DNA from: Treponema sp.
GTDB lineage: Bacteria > Spirochaetota > Spirochaetia > Treponematales > Treponemataceae
Length of the DNA stretch: 19,619 bases
Assembly (NCBI GenBank): GCA_012513125.1
Contig: JAAZCS010000122.1
Location: forward strand, 1-19,619
Direction: 5' to 3'
Part shown: positions 1 to 8,770 of the stretch, one piece after another
How positions within the stretch are numbered: position 1 is the first letter of the stretch
Layout of the letters: the number at the start of each line of letters is the position of its first letter
Program-made: the position numbers and the translations under genes
The notes under the pieces: generated by a model
Seen by the model: only the letters and a program-made list of their open reading frames with translations
Database searches by the model: none
What the model was told of the DNA's origin: nothing

Positions 1-1524
1 ATCAGGTTTAATTGATGTCATGTAGTAAATACCCAAAACCATATCCTGAGAAGGATAAACAATAGTATCACCATTTGCAGGATCAAGAAGGTTTCTTGCA
101 GACAACATAAGTGTCCAGCATTCCATTTGTGCAGCTTGTGTTAATGGAACGTGAATAGCCATCTGGTCACCATCAAAGTCGGCATTGAATGCTTTACAAG
201 CTAAAGGATGAAGTTTAATCGCCTTTCCTTCAACTAAAACAGGTTCGTAAGCTTGAATACCAAGTCTATGCAATGTTGGAGCACGGTTTAGCATTACAGG
301 ATGTTCTCTTACAACTTCATCCAATATTGCGTAAACTTCAGGAGCTTCACTTTCTACAAGCATTTTTGCCTTTTTGATATTTCCAACAACTTCTTTTACA
401 ACAAGTTTTTTCATCAAAAACGGCTTAAACAATTCAAGTGCCATTTTTGTTGGAAGACCACATTGCCACATTTTCAATTCAGGACCAACAACAATTACAG
501 AACGACCAGAATAATCAACACGTTTTCCGAGTAAGTTCAAACGGAAACGACCTTGTTTTCCTTTCAATAAATCTGAAATTGACTTCAAAGGTCGATTCGA
601 TGCACCCTTAACAGCACGTTTTCGTTTTGTATTATCAAATAAAGCGTCAACTGATTCCTGCAACATTCTTTTTTCATTTCGAATAATAATATCAGGAGCA
701 CTTAACTGCTGAAGTCTCTTCAAGCGATTATTTCTATTAATTACACGTCGATATAAATCATTTAAATCTGATGTTGCAAAACGTCCACCATCAAGCTGAA
801 CCATAGGTCTTAACTCTGGAGGAATTACAGGAATTACATCAAGAATCATCCAAGAAACTTTATTTCCAGAAGCTCTGAAATTTTCAACAATTTCAATTCT
901 TCTAAGAAGTCTCTTATCACTCTTCAAACCCTTTTCGCGCATTTTTTCACGCAATTCGTATGACAATGCATCCAAATCTAAGTTTTCAAGTAAAAGCTTT
1001 ACAGCCTCGGCACCCATATCAGCAATAAAAGTTGAACCATAATGCTCTTGGGCTACTTGATATTCTTCTTCAGAAAGAAGTTGACCTTTTTTTAAGTCAG
1101 TATCACCAGCGTCAATTACTATATATTTCTCATAATATAAAACAGAACGAAGAGCTGCAACTTGCAAATCAAGTAACAATCCCATTCTACTTGGAACAGA
1201 ACGATAATACCAAATATGACTAACAGGAGCTGCCAATTCGATATGTCCCGTTCTTTCACGTCTTACTTTGAAATGAGTAACTTCAACACCACAACGATCG
1301 CAAACAACACCTTTATAGCGGATTGATTTAAACTTTCCACAATAACATTCCCACTCTTTTGTAGTACCAAATATTCTTTCACAGAACAATCCATCTTTCT
1401 CTGGACGAAGAGTTCTATAGTTTATTGTTTCTGGTTTTTTAACTTCACCATAAGACCATGACTTAATAGTTTCTGGAGAAGCCAGTTTTATTTTTAGACT
1501 GTCAAAATCTTGAACATCACGCAT
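1..1524 (-). CDS. rpoC: DNA-directed RNA polymerase subunit beta' (3' end beyond window)
   Basis: This is the first 508 codons of the beta' subunit, which carries the catalytic centre of RNA polymerase. I translated the whole stretch and found it open. It begins [18 protein letters not shown]. The N-terminal zinc ribbon has Cys60, Cys62, Cys75 and Cys78. The Mg-binding loop NADFDGD falls at residues 447-453, with Asp449, Asp451 and Asp453. The start ATG lies inside the end of rpoB, so the two frames overlap by 8 bases, which suggests translational coupling. The rpoB stop there is TGA, so TGA is an ordinary stop codon in this genome. The coding end lies off the window start, so the C-terminal half is not visible. 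Identification is essentially certain. Confidence 0.98.
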   Translation of the reverse strand, partial: MRDVQDFDSLKIKLASPETIKSWSYGEVKKPETINYRTLRPEKDGLFCERIFGTTKEWECYCGKFKSIRYKGVVCDRCGVEVTHFKVRRERTGHIELAAPVSHIWYYRSVPSRMGLLLDLQVAALRSVLYYEKYIVIDAGDTDLKKGQLLSEEEYQVAQEHYGSTFIADMGAEAVKLLLENLDLDALSYELREKMREKGLKSDKRLLRRIEIVENFRASGNKVSWMILDVIPVIPPELRPMVQLDGGRFATSDLNDLYRRVINRNNRLKRLQQLSAPDIIIRNEKRMLQESVDALFDNTKRKRAVKGASNRPLKSISDLLKGKQGRFRLNLLGKRVDYSGRSVIVVGPELKMWQCGLPTKMALELFKPFLMKKLVVKEVVGNIKKAKMLVESEAPEVYAILDEVVREHPVMLNRAPTLHRLGIQAYEPVLVEGKAIKLHPLACKAFNADFDGDQMAIHVPLTQAAQMECWTLMLSARNLLDPANGDTIVYPSQDMVLGIYYMTSIKPD

Positions 1525-4500
1525 TCACGTCCTCCTTTTCAAATCCGGAAGAATTTTTATCAATTAATTCTTGATCTCTTTCTGTTAAGGCAATTTGTTT
1601 ACCTTTTGCATCATAAATTGTGAAATCAAGAGCCAAACCTCTAAGTTCCTGCACCAAAACATTGAATGATTCTGGAACACCCGCTGGAGAAGAAGGATCT
1701 CCCTTAACAATTGACTCATAAATCTTTGAACGTCCGTTCATATCATCTGATTTAATTGTCATCATTTCTTGTAATGTATTTGCTGCACCATAAGCTTCAA
1801 GAGCCCATACTTCCATTTCACCAAGACGCTGTCCACCGAACTGAGCTTTACCACCAAGAGGCTGCTGTGTTACCAATGAATAAGGACCAGTTGAACGAGC
1901 ATGCATTTTATCATCAACTAAGTGGTGCAATTTCATAAAGTAGATAACTCCAACAAATATTGGATTTACAAAAGGTTCCCCAGTACGACCATCATGTACA
2001 ATTTGTTTACAATCGCGTGACAACCCTGCTTCTTCAAGTTTTGCAGCAATTTGCTCTTGAGAAGGAGATTGGAATACAGGTGCTTCAAATAATGTATTTA
2101 AATACTTACCTGCCATACCCAATTCTGATTCCATAATCTGACCAATATTCATACGAGAAGGTACACCAAGAGGATTCAAACATACATCCAAAGGAGTTCC
2201 ATCTTCCAAATAAGGCATATCTTCAATTGGAAGAATTCTTGCAACAACACCTTTATTTCCGTGTCGTCCGGCCATTTTATCACCTTCACAAAGCTTACGC
2301 TTGTTTGCAATAAGAACTTTTACAATCTTATCTACACCAGGATTCAAATCATCGCCTTCAGAACGACTCAATTGTTGAATATCAATTACTATACCTTCAA
2401 CACCGTGAGGCAAGCGTAATGAAGAATCTCTTACATCTTTTGCCTTCTCACCAAAAATTGAGTTTAATAATTTAAATTCAGGAGTTGTTTCTGTTTCACT
2501 TTTTGGAGTTACTTTTCCAACAAGAATATCACCAGAACGTACTTTTGCACCAACACGAATAATTCCTTCTGAATCAAGATTAGAAACTGCTTTATCGCCT
2601 GTATTTGGAATATCACGTGTAATTCTTTCAGGACCAAGCTTTGTCTCCCTGATTTCAATAGAAAATTCCTTAATATGAATTGATGTGTACATATCTTCAC
2701 GAACAACGCGTTGAGAAATCAATACAGCATCCTCATAATTGTATCCATTCCAAGGAACGAAACCAACCATGATATTTCTACCAAGAGCTAATTCACCATT
2801 AAATGTTGAAGGACCATCAGCAATTACGTCACCTTTAGCAACTTTCTGTCCTAATTGAACAGTTGGGCGCTGATGATAACAAGTATCCTGATTTGTTCTT
2901 TGATATTTCAATAATTCATATTCATCAAGAATAGAAGGATCTTCATTTGATTTAATTTTAATAATGCAACTTGAAACAAAAACAACTTCACCAGCTCTTT
3001 TTGCCTTAATCAAAACTCCAGAATCATAAGCACATCTTTTTTCCATTCCAGTTCCTACGATTGGTGGCTCTGGGAATAAAAGAGGAACAGCCTGTCTCTG
3101 CATGTTACAACCCATCAAAGCACGGTTAGCGGCGTTATGTTCCAAGAAAGGAATCATTGCAGCAGAAACTGAAATTACCTGATGAGGCGAAACATCGATA
3201 TATTGAATATCTTTTGGACTTCTTTGGCTATAATCACCTTGTTTACGGCAAGATACTAAATCTATTGGGAAAGAACCATCTTCTTTAATTCCTTCAACTA
3301 CCTGTCCAATAAAATATTTATCTTCATCAATAGCTGAAAGATATTCAACTTGATTTGTTACCTTTCCATCAACTACTTTTCTGTAAGGTGCTTCAAGGAA
3401 TCCATAATCATTAACACGAGTATACATTGCAATTGAAACAATAAGTCCAATATTTGGACCTTCCGGAGTTTCAACAGGACACATACGACCATAATGAGAA
3501 TAATGAACATCACGAACTTCGAATCCAGCTCTGTCTCTTGAAAGACCACCAGGTCCCAAAGCATTCAAACGTCTTTTATGAGTTAATTCTGCAAGTGGAT
3601 TTACTTGATCCATGAATTGTGAAAGTTGAGAAGACCCAAAGAATTCTTTTATTGCTGCTACTATCGGTTTGATTGAAATCAAATCTTGAGGTTTCATAGT
3701 ATCAGTTTCTTTTAAACTCATTCTTTCTTTTGCAATTCTTTCCATCCTGCTAAACGCGGACTTCAATTGATTAGTCATCAACTCACCAACAGATCTAACA
3801 CGACGATTTCCCAAATGATCGATATCATCAATTTGTTCTTCAGCGATGTAAACTTTAATCAAGAATTTCATAGTATTGATTACATCGTCTTTTGTTAGTG
3901 TGAATTCTGCTATATCTTCAGTATCAAATTTTTTATTTAATTTATATCAACCAACTCTACCTAAATCATATCTTCTTTCTGAAAAGAACATAGAATTCAA
4001 ATCTTTTTCTGCCTGTTCAACAGTCATTGGTTCGCCAGGTTGCAAAATTGCATAAACTGCAGCAAGAGCATCTTCTCTTGTAGGTTCATTATCAACAGAA
4101 CCTTCTTTTACATACTTAACTTCTTCTCTTTCGAAACAATTAATTATTATTTGTGAATCCAAAGATTCATTTTTGTTATTATAAGAATCATTATCTTCAT
4201 TTGTTTTAAAATTAATAACTGTTACAGACTCAATTTCATTTGCAATCAAATCATCAATATCATGAGGATGAAGTTTTACACCTGCATTGAACAAGCGTTT
4301 TTCATCACCACTTTCATCTTTAATGATTACAGCACTTGCTAGTACTTTTCCAACTAAAGAATCTTTTGTTTCAGTATCATTTTTAACAGCTAAATCTTCA
4401 ACTTTATAAAAACATCTAATAATGTCTTCTCTTGTTGTAAAACCTAAAGCACGTAAAAATAAAGTTCCAAGAATTTTCTTTTTTCTGTCTATTTTTGCAT

Positions 4501-5062
4501 ATATGTATTCTTTCTTTTGATCAATTTCAAATTCAAGCCATGATCCACGATAAGGGATGATTCTACTTGAATAAACTTCTTTATCATGACAAAAAATAAC
4601 ACCAGGCGAACGATGTATTTGTGAAACAACAACGCGTTCTGCACCGTTAATAACAAAAGTTCCTCTATCAGTCATAAGAGGAATATCACCCATATAAATA
4701 TCTTTCTGTAAGATAGCACCAGTTTGTAAGAAATTTAAATTAATTCGAGCTTTTAATGGAACTGAATAAGTTTGACCTTTCTGTTTACTTTCAACTTCTG
4801 AGAATTTTTGATTCTGCCAATCTAATTCATAAAATTCATATTCCAATGACATATCGCCATTAAGACTTTCAATAGGAAAAGTAGAAGTGAAAACTTCCTG
4901 CAATCCCTGATCTAATAATTTTTCACGCTTATTTGCTTTTTCTGTTTGTAGAAAACTTTCGTATGATGAAGTTTGTACAGAAATAAGATTTGGAACATCC
5001 ATAAAACTTTTGATGTTCTTGCCGATATATTCTCGGTCATTTGTTCGTGTCTTTTCGAACAT
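1517..5062 (-). CDS. rpoB: RNA polymerase subunit beta, reading frame interrupted by an in-frame TGA
   Basis: Together the two open segments encode the full beta subunit, 1181 residues if codon 372 is read as an amino acid, which is normal for a spirochaete RpoB. Codons 1-371 (5062-3950) end ...RRYDLGRVG. Then comes TGA at 3949-3947, and the same frame continues YKLNKKF...[13 protein letters not shown] to 1517. Family members have Arg at the TGA position (VGRYKxN or VGRMKFN), so one base change (CGA or AGA to TGA) explains it. There is no frameshift. The next Met in frame is codon 398. Rif cluster I reads [20 protein letters not shown] followed by [12 protein letters not shown]. Asn500 matches E. 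coli Ser531. The later catalytic-region segment [10 protein letters not shown] is intact. GGGGGA precedes the start by 5 bases. An unbroken rpoB copy is essential, so a sequence error or strain variant is more likely than a working split gene. Confidence 0.93.
3947..3949 (-). other. Premature in-frame TGA in rpoB at conserved Arg codon 372
   Basis: The reverse complement of tca at 3947-3949 is TGA. It sits between ...DLGRVG and YKLNKKF, in unbroken frame with both parts of rpoB. Homologues carry Arg here. TGA ends rpoB itself (1519-1517), lexA and holA in this window, so a reassigned genetic code is not supported. Confidence 0.95.
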
Positions 5063-5171
5063 TTTATCCCCCTGCTTTTTTGTTCAATCATTCTGCTACG
5101 TATTAGAAACTCTATACAGCACAGAAAATTGATTTTTACCTTGGGTAAGATTTTGCATTTTTAGACAAGTA

Positions 5172-5209
5172 AAGGGATGATATTGATTTAAGAATTAATA
5201 TCATCCCTT
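5172..5209 (-). terminator. Long hairpin between rplL and rpoB (attenuator or RNA-processing site)
   Basis: Perfect 13-base arms lie at 5172-5184 and 5197-5209. On the minus strand they read AAGGGATGATATT and AATATCATCCCTT. The stem extends by three more pairs past one A-C mismatch, leaving a loop of about 4 bases. No T-run follows, only TTTACTTG, so it is not a full intrinsic terminator. E. coli has a partial terminator and an RNase III site at this same gene junction, which suggests that this hairpin tunes rpoBC output relative to ribosomal protein genes. The remaining leader up to rpoB (5063-5171) shows the rpoB ribosome-binding site but no convincing promoter. Confidence 0.7.
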
Positions 5210-5236
5210 GTAAGAATATTTTTAACTAAAAGTTAA

Positions 5237-5611
5237 TTATTTCTTGCTAGCTTTTCCACCAGCTTCAGTAATTTTCTTTACCATTTCGTCAGCGTCAGCT
5301 TTACTTACGCCTTCTTTAACTTCTTTTGGAGCACCTTCAACGAGAGCTTTTGCTTCGCCTAATCCAAGACCAGTAATTTCACGGATTACTTTAATAACTG
5401 GAATCTTTTTAGCTGCGTCAAAACTATCAAGAGTTACTGTGAACTCTGTTTGTTCTTCAGCTGCAGCTGCACCAGCTACAGGAGCTGCTGCAACTGCTAC
5501 AGCTGCTGTTACTCCGAATTTTTCTTCCATTGCTTTTACTAGTTCTGATACTTCAAGAACTGACATTGAAGCGATTGCTTCAAGAATTTGATCATTTGTG
5601 AGAGCTGCCAT
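5237..5611 (-). CDS. rplL: 50S ribosomal protein L7/L12
   Basis: This is the L12 stalk protein, 124 residues, the usual family length. The N-terminal dimerisation domain (about residues 1-30) is followed by an Ala-rich hinge (about 36-52) and the globular C-terminal domain with the motif [22 protein letters not shown], which contacts translation factors. The start is preceded by AGGTGGAG at good spacing. Unlike its upstream neighbours it is not tightly packed: 134 bases separate it from rplJ, and that gap carries a promoter-like extended -10 and a small hairpin. L12 is needed in several copies per ribosome, so extra transcription of rplL would make sense. Confidence 0.98.
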   Translation of the reverse strand: MAALTNDQILEAIASMSVLEVSELVKAMEEKFGVTAAVAVAAAPVAGAAAAEEQTEFTVTLDSFDAAKKIPVIKVIREITGLGLGEAKALVEGAPKEVKEGVSKADADEMVKKITEAGGKASKK

Positions 5612-5640
5612 ATTGTATTCTCCACCTAAATATTTTTATG

Positions 5641-5657
5641 ACCACTCATTAAGTGGT
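5641..5657 (-). other. Small hairpin in the rplL leader
   Basis: Arms ACCACT and AGTGGT of 6 bases flank a 5-base loop, about 30 bases upstream of the rplL start and downstream of the extended -10 element. It has no T-run. It could affect rplL mRNA stability or mark a processing site. Its function is unknown. Confidence 0.4.
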
Positions 5658-5664
5658 AGCGGAT

Positions 5665-5673
5665 ATTATACCA
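5665..5673 (-). promoter_or_regulatory. Extended -10 promoter candidate for rplL
   Basis: The minus strand reads TGG followed by TATAAT, a perfect -10 hexamer with the TGn extension. No good -35 hexamer is found at 16-18 bases, which extended -10 promoters can tolerate. The transcript would start about 45 bases before the rplL start codon and include the 5641-5657 hairpin. Confidence 0.5.
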
Positions 5674-5745
5674 AACAAGTTTTTACCGCATTTAACACAA
5701 ACAGTCGACAGCTATGAAGCCTGAATGTGTTTTTTATAACCTAAA

Positions 5746-6261
5746 TTAGTTAGATCCTTCAGCTTGCTTTTTATCAGCATAAGATTGCAATGTAGCTGCA
5801 AGTTTTCTTACAGGTCCATTCATTGCAGACATAAGCATAGCATAAAGTGCCTTCTTTCCAGGAACCTTTGAATAAGCTTCTATTTTTGAAGCATCATAGA
5901 TTTCTTTACCAATACTTGCACCCTTAACAGTTAATGTTGGAGCTTCTTTAGTAAAATCGTAAAGAATTTTTGCTACTTCATTTGAATCTTCTTTTACCAT
6001 TGCAACAACAGTAGGACCTTTCAAATAATCAGCAACATTTTCTACTTTAATATCATCAAAAGCGATACGTGCAAAATTATTTTTTACAACTTTTAGAACT
6101 GCATTTTTTTCACGTAGTTTGTCTCTCAAAGAAGTAATCTGCTCTACAGTCAATCCTCTATAATCTGCAAAAATAAAATCATTATATTCAGAGAATGTCT
6201 TTTTAGCACTTTCAATAGCTGCTGTTTTAGCAGGCTGTATTTTTTTTGCTTTAATAGCCAT
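5746..6261 (-). CDS. rplJ: 50S ribosomal protein L10
   Basis: This 171-residue protein is the base of the L12 stalk. It shows the L10 pattern: an N-terminal rRNA-binding part with FADYRGLTVEQITSLRDKLRE at about residues 31-51 and LKVVKNNFARIAF after it, then a C-terminal helix that binds L12 dimers. Its ATG shares a base with the rplA stop (TAATG), and the ribosome-binding site AAGGAAGGTG lies inside the end of rplA. There is therefore no room for the untranslated L10 leader that controls this gene in E. coli and Bacillus. Translation is probably coupled to rplA. Confidence 0.98.
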   Translation of the reverse strand: MAIKAKKIQPAKTAAIESAKKTFSEYNDFIFADYRGLTVEQITSLRDKLREKNAVLKVVKNNFARIAFDDIKVENVADYLKGPTVVAMVKEDSNEVAKILYDFTKEAPTLTVKGASIGKEIYDASKIEAYSKVPGKKALYAMLMSAMNGPVRKLAATLQSYADKKQAEGSN

Positions 6262-6941
6262 TATTCACCTTCCTTATAATCAACCCAAACACCAGGACCC
6301 ATAGATGAACTAACAGATACTGATTTTACAAATGCACCAGATGAACCAACTGGCTTCTTACGACTAACTTCATTTAGAAGAGTAATAATATTTTCAACAA
6401 CTTTTGTTAAATCCATTGAACACTTTCCTACAGCAATATGAATGATACCACTCTTGTCTGCACGGAACTCTGTACGACCTTTTTTTAACTCAGCAACTGC
6501 TTTTGCTACATCAGGTGTTACAGTTCCAGTTTTTGGGTTTGGCATTAATCCTTTACGACCTAAAACCATACCTAAACGACCTACGTCTTTCATCATATCT
6601 GGAGTTGCGACAGCTACATCAAATTCAAGCCATCCCCCTTTTACTTTTTCGATATATTCATCAGAACCAGCAAAAGCTGCACCAGCATCTAAAGCTTCTT
6701 GAACTTTATCATCTTTACAGAATACAAGAACTTTTTTCTCGCCCTTAAACTGATTTGGGAATACTAAAGTATCACGAACTGTTGCATTCTTATCTAAATT
6801 TAACACTACATGTGTTTCAACAGTTTCATCAAACTTAGCAAATTTCATATCTTGAATCATTTTGCAAGCAGAAGCTACATCATATTTCTTTGAAAGATCA
6901 TACTTAGTTACTGCTGCGTTATATTTCTTTCCATGTTTCAT
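6261..6941 (-). CDS. rplA: 50S ribosomal protein L1
   Basis: This 226-residue protein of the ribosomal L1 stalk often also represses its own operon by binding mRNA. Visible family signatures include the segment from GRLGMVLGRKGLMPNPKTGTV (about residues 121-141), the classical L1 signature, and the C-terminal GPGVWVDY. One base separates its ATG from the rplK stop, so rplK and rplA are surely translated from one message. It overlaps rplJ by one base. The length is typical of the family. Confidence 0.98.
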   Translation of the reverse strand: MKHGKKYNAAVTKYDLSKKYDVASACKMIQDMKFAKFDETVETHVVLNLDKNATVRDTLVFPNQFKGEKKVLVFCKDDKVQEALDAGAAFAGSDEYIEKVKGGWLEFDVAVATPDMMKDVGRLGMVLGRKGLMPNPKTGTVTPDVAKAVAELKKGRTEFRADKSGIIHIAVGKCSMDLTKVVENIITLLNEVSRKKPVGSSGAFVKSVSVSSSMGPGVWVDYKEGE

Positions 6942-6942
6942 A

Positions 6943-7374
6943 TTATTGCTCCACTTCTACACCCATACTGCGAGCAGTACCGGCAATAATTTTTTTTGCT
7001 GCTTCAATATCATTAGCATTGATATCTGGCATTTTTTGTTTTGCAATTTCCTCAAGATCTTTTTTAGAAAGTTTTCCAACTTTTTCAAGAAGAGGATTTT
7101 CTGATCCTTTGTCCAATTTTAATGCTTTTTTGATTAAAACTGCTGCTGGAGGTGTTTTTAAGATAAATGTGAATGATTTATCCTGATAAGCAGTAATAAT
7201 TACTGGAATTATTAAGCCTTTTTCCATTGTCTTTGTCCTATCATTGAATTCCTGAACAAATTTTGGAGCACTTACACCATGAGGTCCGAGAGCCGGACCA
7301 ATTGGAGGAGCTGGTGTTGCCGCTCCTGCAGGACACTGCAACTTGATAACAGCTGTTACTTTTTTTGTAGCCAT
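6943..7374 (-). CDS. rplK: 50S ribosomal protein L11
   Basis: This 143-residue protein of the GTPase-associated centre binds 23S rRNA. The N-terminal domain carries the Pro-rich segment [20 protein letters not shown] (about residues 15-34). The C-terminal rRNA-binding domain carries [20 protein letters not shown] and ARSMG. AGGAG precedes the start at good spacing. The gene lies 138 bases after nusG, and that gap holds a terminator-like hairpin, so the L11 operon may be partly uncoupled from secE-nusG. Confidence 0.98.
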   Translation of the reverse strand: MATKKVTAVIKLQCPAGAATPAPPIGPALGPHGVSAPKFVQEFNDRTKTMEKGLIIPVIITAYQDKSFTFILKTPPAAVLIKKALKLDKGSENPLLEKVGKLSKKDLEEIAKQKMPDINANDIEAAKKIIAGTARSMGVEVEQ

Positions 7375-7457
7375 TTTTTTCTCCTAAGATTGGTATGAAG
7401 ATGTTATAAACATTCTTCTAACGAAATACCTATGTCCAACGGACTTATATTTCTCCC

Positions 7458-7502
7458 AAAAAACAGGATATTTGATTTGCATTTAGGTTTGCAAATCCCT
7501 GT
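7458..7502 (-). terminator. Attenuator-like hairpin between nusG and rplK
   Basis: On the minus strand an outer 5-base stem (7463-7467 with 7498-7502) and an inner 8-base stem (7474-7481 with 7490-7497, arms GATTTGCA and TGCAAATC) are separated by a 6-base one-sided bulge. The structure is followed at once by six Ts (7463-7458). It resembles a weak intrinsic terminator or attenuator that would let only part of the transcription pass into rplK. No clear promoter is seen between it and rplK. Confidence 0.55.
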
Positions 7503-7512
7503 ATTTGTTACA

Positions 7513-8070
7513 TTATTGTTTTTCTGCTTGCATGAAATTAATTTCAACAGGTGTTGGTCGTCCAAAAATTTGAACTTCAACAGCGAGCTTTTCTCTTTCA
7601 ATATTAATTTCTTTAATTGTTCCACTAAATGAAGCAAAAGGACCGTCTGATATTTTTATTATATCACCGACATTAAATGACTGTTTAACGTGAACTTGTT
7701 TTTCACCTTTTATGAGACCTGATTTTTGCAACAAATTCTTTGCCTCATCCATAGAAATAGGAATCGGTCTTACATTTGAATTAGTGCCAACAAAACCAGT
7801 AACACCCTGAATTGTTCTTAACTGAGCACAAGTTGTTTTCCAACCCAATTCAGGTAAATCCATTTCAAGCATTATATAACCAGGTAAAAATTTATTACTG
7901 CGAGACTTTCTTTTACCATCTTTAATTTCAACGATTTCTTCTACAGGAACTTTAATATCCAGAACTACTGCTGGATCAATTTCTTTAGCATCAAGCATAG
8001 TTCTTATAGTACGCTCAATTTTATTTTCATATCCTGTATAAGTATGAAGAATATACCAACATCTAGACAT
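7513..8070 (-). CDS. nusG: Transcription termination/antitermination protein NusG
   Basis: This 185-residue general elongation factor binds the RNA polymerase clamp and links it to Rho or the ribosome. The NGN domain (about residues 1-115) starts SRCWYILHTYTGYENKI and contains the KFLPGYIMLEM segment. A KOW domain follows (about 130-185) with VGDIIKISDGPFASFSGTI. The length is close to E. coli NusG, with no inserted domain. It starts 9 bases after secE, the usual secE-nusG pairing. Confidence 0.97.
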   Translation of the reverse strand: MSRCWYILHTYTGYENKIERTIRTMLDAKEIDPAVVLDIKVPVEEIVEIKDGKRKSRSNKFLPGYIMLEMDLPELGWKTTCAQLRTIQGVTGFVGTNSNVRPIPISMDEAKNLLQKSGLIKGEKQVHVKQSFNVGDIIKISDGPFASFSGTIKEINIEREKLAVEVQIFGRPTPVEINFMQAEKQ

Positions 8071-8079
8071 CTATAAATC

Positions 8080-8262
8080 CTATTTCATAAAAAAGCGGAA
8101 TGCTTCTGTAAAACCAAAATCAAGTAAACCTAAAAGAATAGCAATTATTACTGTTGAAATAAGCACAACCTTAATTGACGAAATTACATCATCACGTGTT
8201 GGCCATACTACTTTTTTTAATTCTGCTCTACTTTCACGAAAAAACTGAAATACTTTTGACAT
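8080..8262 (-). CDS. secE: Preprotein translocase subunit SecE
   Basis: This 60-residue SecE is the short single-span form of the SecYEG channel subunit. A conserved amphipathic helix (FFRESRAELKKVVWPTRDD, about residues 7-25) precedes one transmembrane helix (about 30-50). The first two membrane spans of E. coli SecE are absent, as in most bacteria. GGATGAGGT precedes the start. It follows tRNA-Trp by 26 bases and ends with TAG just before nusG. Confidence 0.96.
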   Translation of the reverse strand: MSKVFQFFRESRAELKKVVWPTRDDVISSIKVVLISTVIIAILLGLLDFGFTEAFRFFMK

Positions 8263-8288
8263 ATTACCTCATCCTAGTTAAAAAAAAA

Positions 8289-8361
8289 CAGGGCAGGCAG
8301 GACTTGAACCCACGACAGGCGGTTTTGGAGACCGCTGCTCTACCAACTGAACTACTGCCCT
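8289..8361 (-). tRNA. tRNA-Trp (anticodon CCA)
   Basis: A complete cloverleaf of 73 nt is seen: acceptor AGGGCAG with CTGCCCT, discriminator G, D arm GTTC/GAGC, anticodon stem GCGGT/ACCGC with loop CTCCAAA (U33 present), T loop TTCAAGT. The 3' CCA is not encoded. A run of Ts follows directly before secE. The placement between rpmG and secE is also seen in many other bacteria. Confidence 0.96.
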
Positions 8362-8398
8362 ATATATAATTTGTTATTACTAACAACAATATAAAATT

Positions 8399-8575
8399 TT
8401 ATTTTGCTTTTGTTTCTTTATGCAATGTATGCTTACGATCAAAAGGACAATATTTGCTTAATTCTAATTTTCCCTGAATATTTTTACGGTTTTTGTAAGT
8501 TGTATAATTTTTACGTTTGCATTCTGTACATTGTAAGGCAATAATTTCAACTGAACCTTTTTTCTTACTTCCCAT
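8399..8575 (-). CDS. rpmG: 50S ribosomal protein L33
   Basis: This short gene encodes 58 residues: [20 protein letters not shown], then [20 protein letters not shown], then [18 protein letters not shown]. This is a typical L33, an E-site-adjacent protein of the large subunit. The first zinc pair CTEC (Cys16, Cys19) is present. The second pair reads CPFD, so the fourth Cys is replaced by Asp at residue 46. The start is fixed by AGGAGA seven bases upstream. It lies between the two tRNA genes and is probably cut out of a common transcript with them. Confidence 0.96.
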   Translation of the reverse strand: MGSKKKGSVEIIALQCTECKRKNYTTYKNRKNIQGKLELSKYCPFDRKHTLHKETKAK

Positions 8576-8622
8576 TGTTATATCTCCTAAAAGAATTCTT
8601 TATTCATTGTTTTCCATATTAA

Positions 8623-8695
8623 AGCCCCCGTGCAGAATCGAACTGCAGACCTCAACATTACCGCTGTTGCGCTCTACCAACTGAGCTACAAGGGC
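8623..8695 (-). tRNA. tRNA-Thr (anticodon GGU), unusual anticodon loop
   Basis: A 73-nt cloverleaf is seen: acceptor GCCCTTG with CGGGGGC (two G-U pairs), D arm GCTC/GAGC, anticodon stem CAACA/TGTTG, variable loop AGGTC, T arm TGCAG/CTGCA with loop TTCGATT. The anticodon loop reads GCGGTAA, giving anticodon GGT, but position 33 is C where nearly all elongator tRNAs have U, and position 32 is G. The expected loop would be TTGGTAA. The 3' CCA is not encoded. It is the first gene after the cluster promoter. Confidence 0.92.
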
Positions 8696-8741
8696 AAAAT
8701 GCAACACTCGACACATGGATATAGAAAACGTGCGTTATAGA

Positions 8742-8770
8742 AATATAATTAATGACTTGATTTATGTCAA
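8742..8770 (-). promoter_or_regulatory. Sigma70-type promoter for the tRNA-Thr/rpmG/secE/nusG/ribosomal cluster
   Basis: On the minus strand TTGACA (8770-8765) and TATATT (8747-8742) are separated by exactly 17 bases. The start of transcription would lie near 8735, about 40 bases before tRNA-Thr. It is one of the best promoter matches in the window and has no obvious competitor before rplL. Confidence 0.85.

Noticed and set aside
3947..3949. Reassigned TGA codon or selenocysteine as the reason for the rpoB interruption
   Set aside because: TGA ends rpoB, lexA and holA in this window at natural ends, the expected residue is Arg, and no selenocysteine insertion structure is evident next to the codon.
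5244..5591. Plus-strand open frame opposite rplL
   Set aside because: It is a by-product of the Ala-rich rplL codons, has no ribosome-binding site and resembles no protein family.
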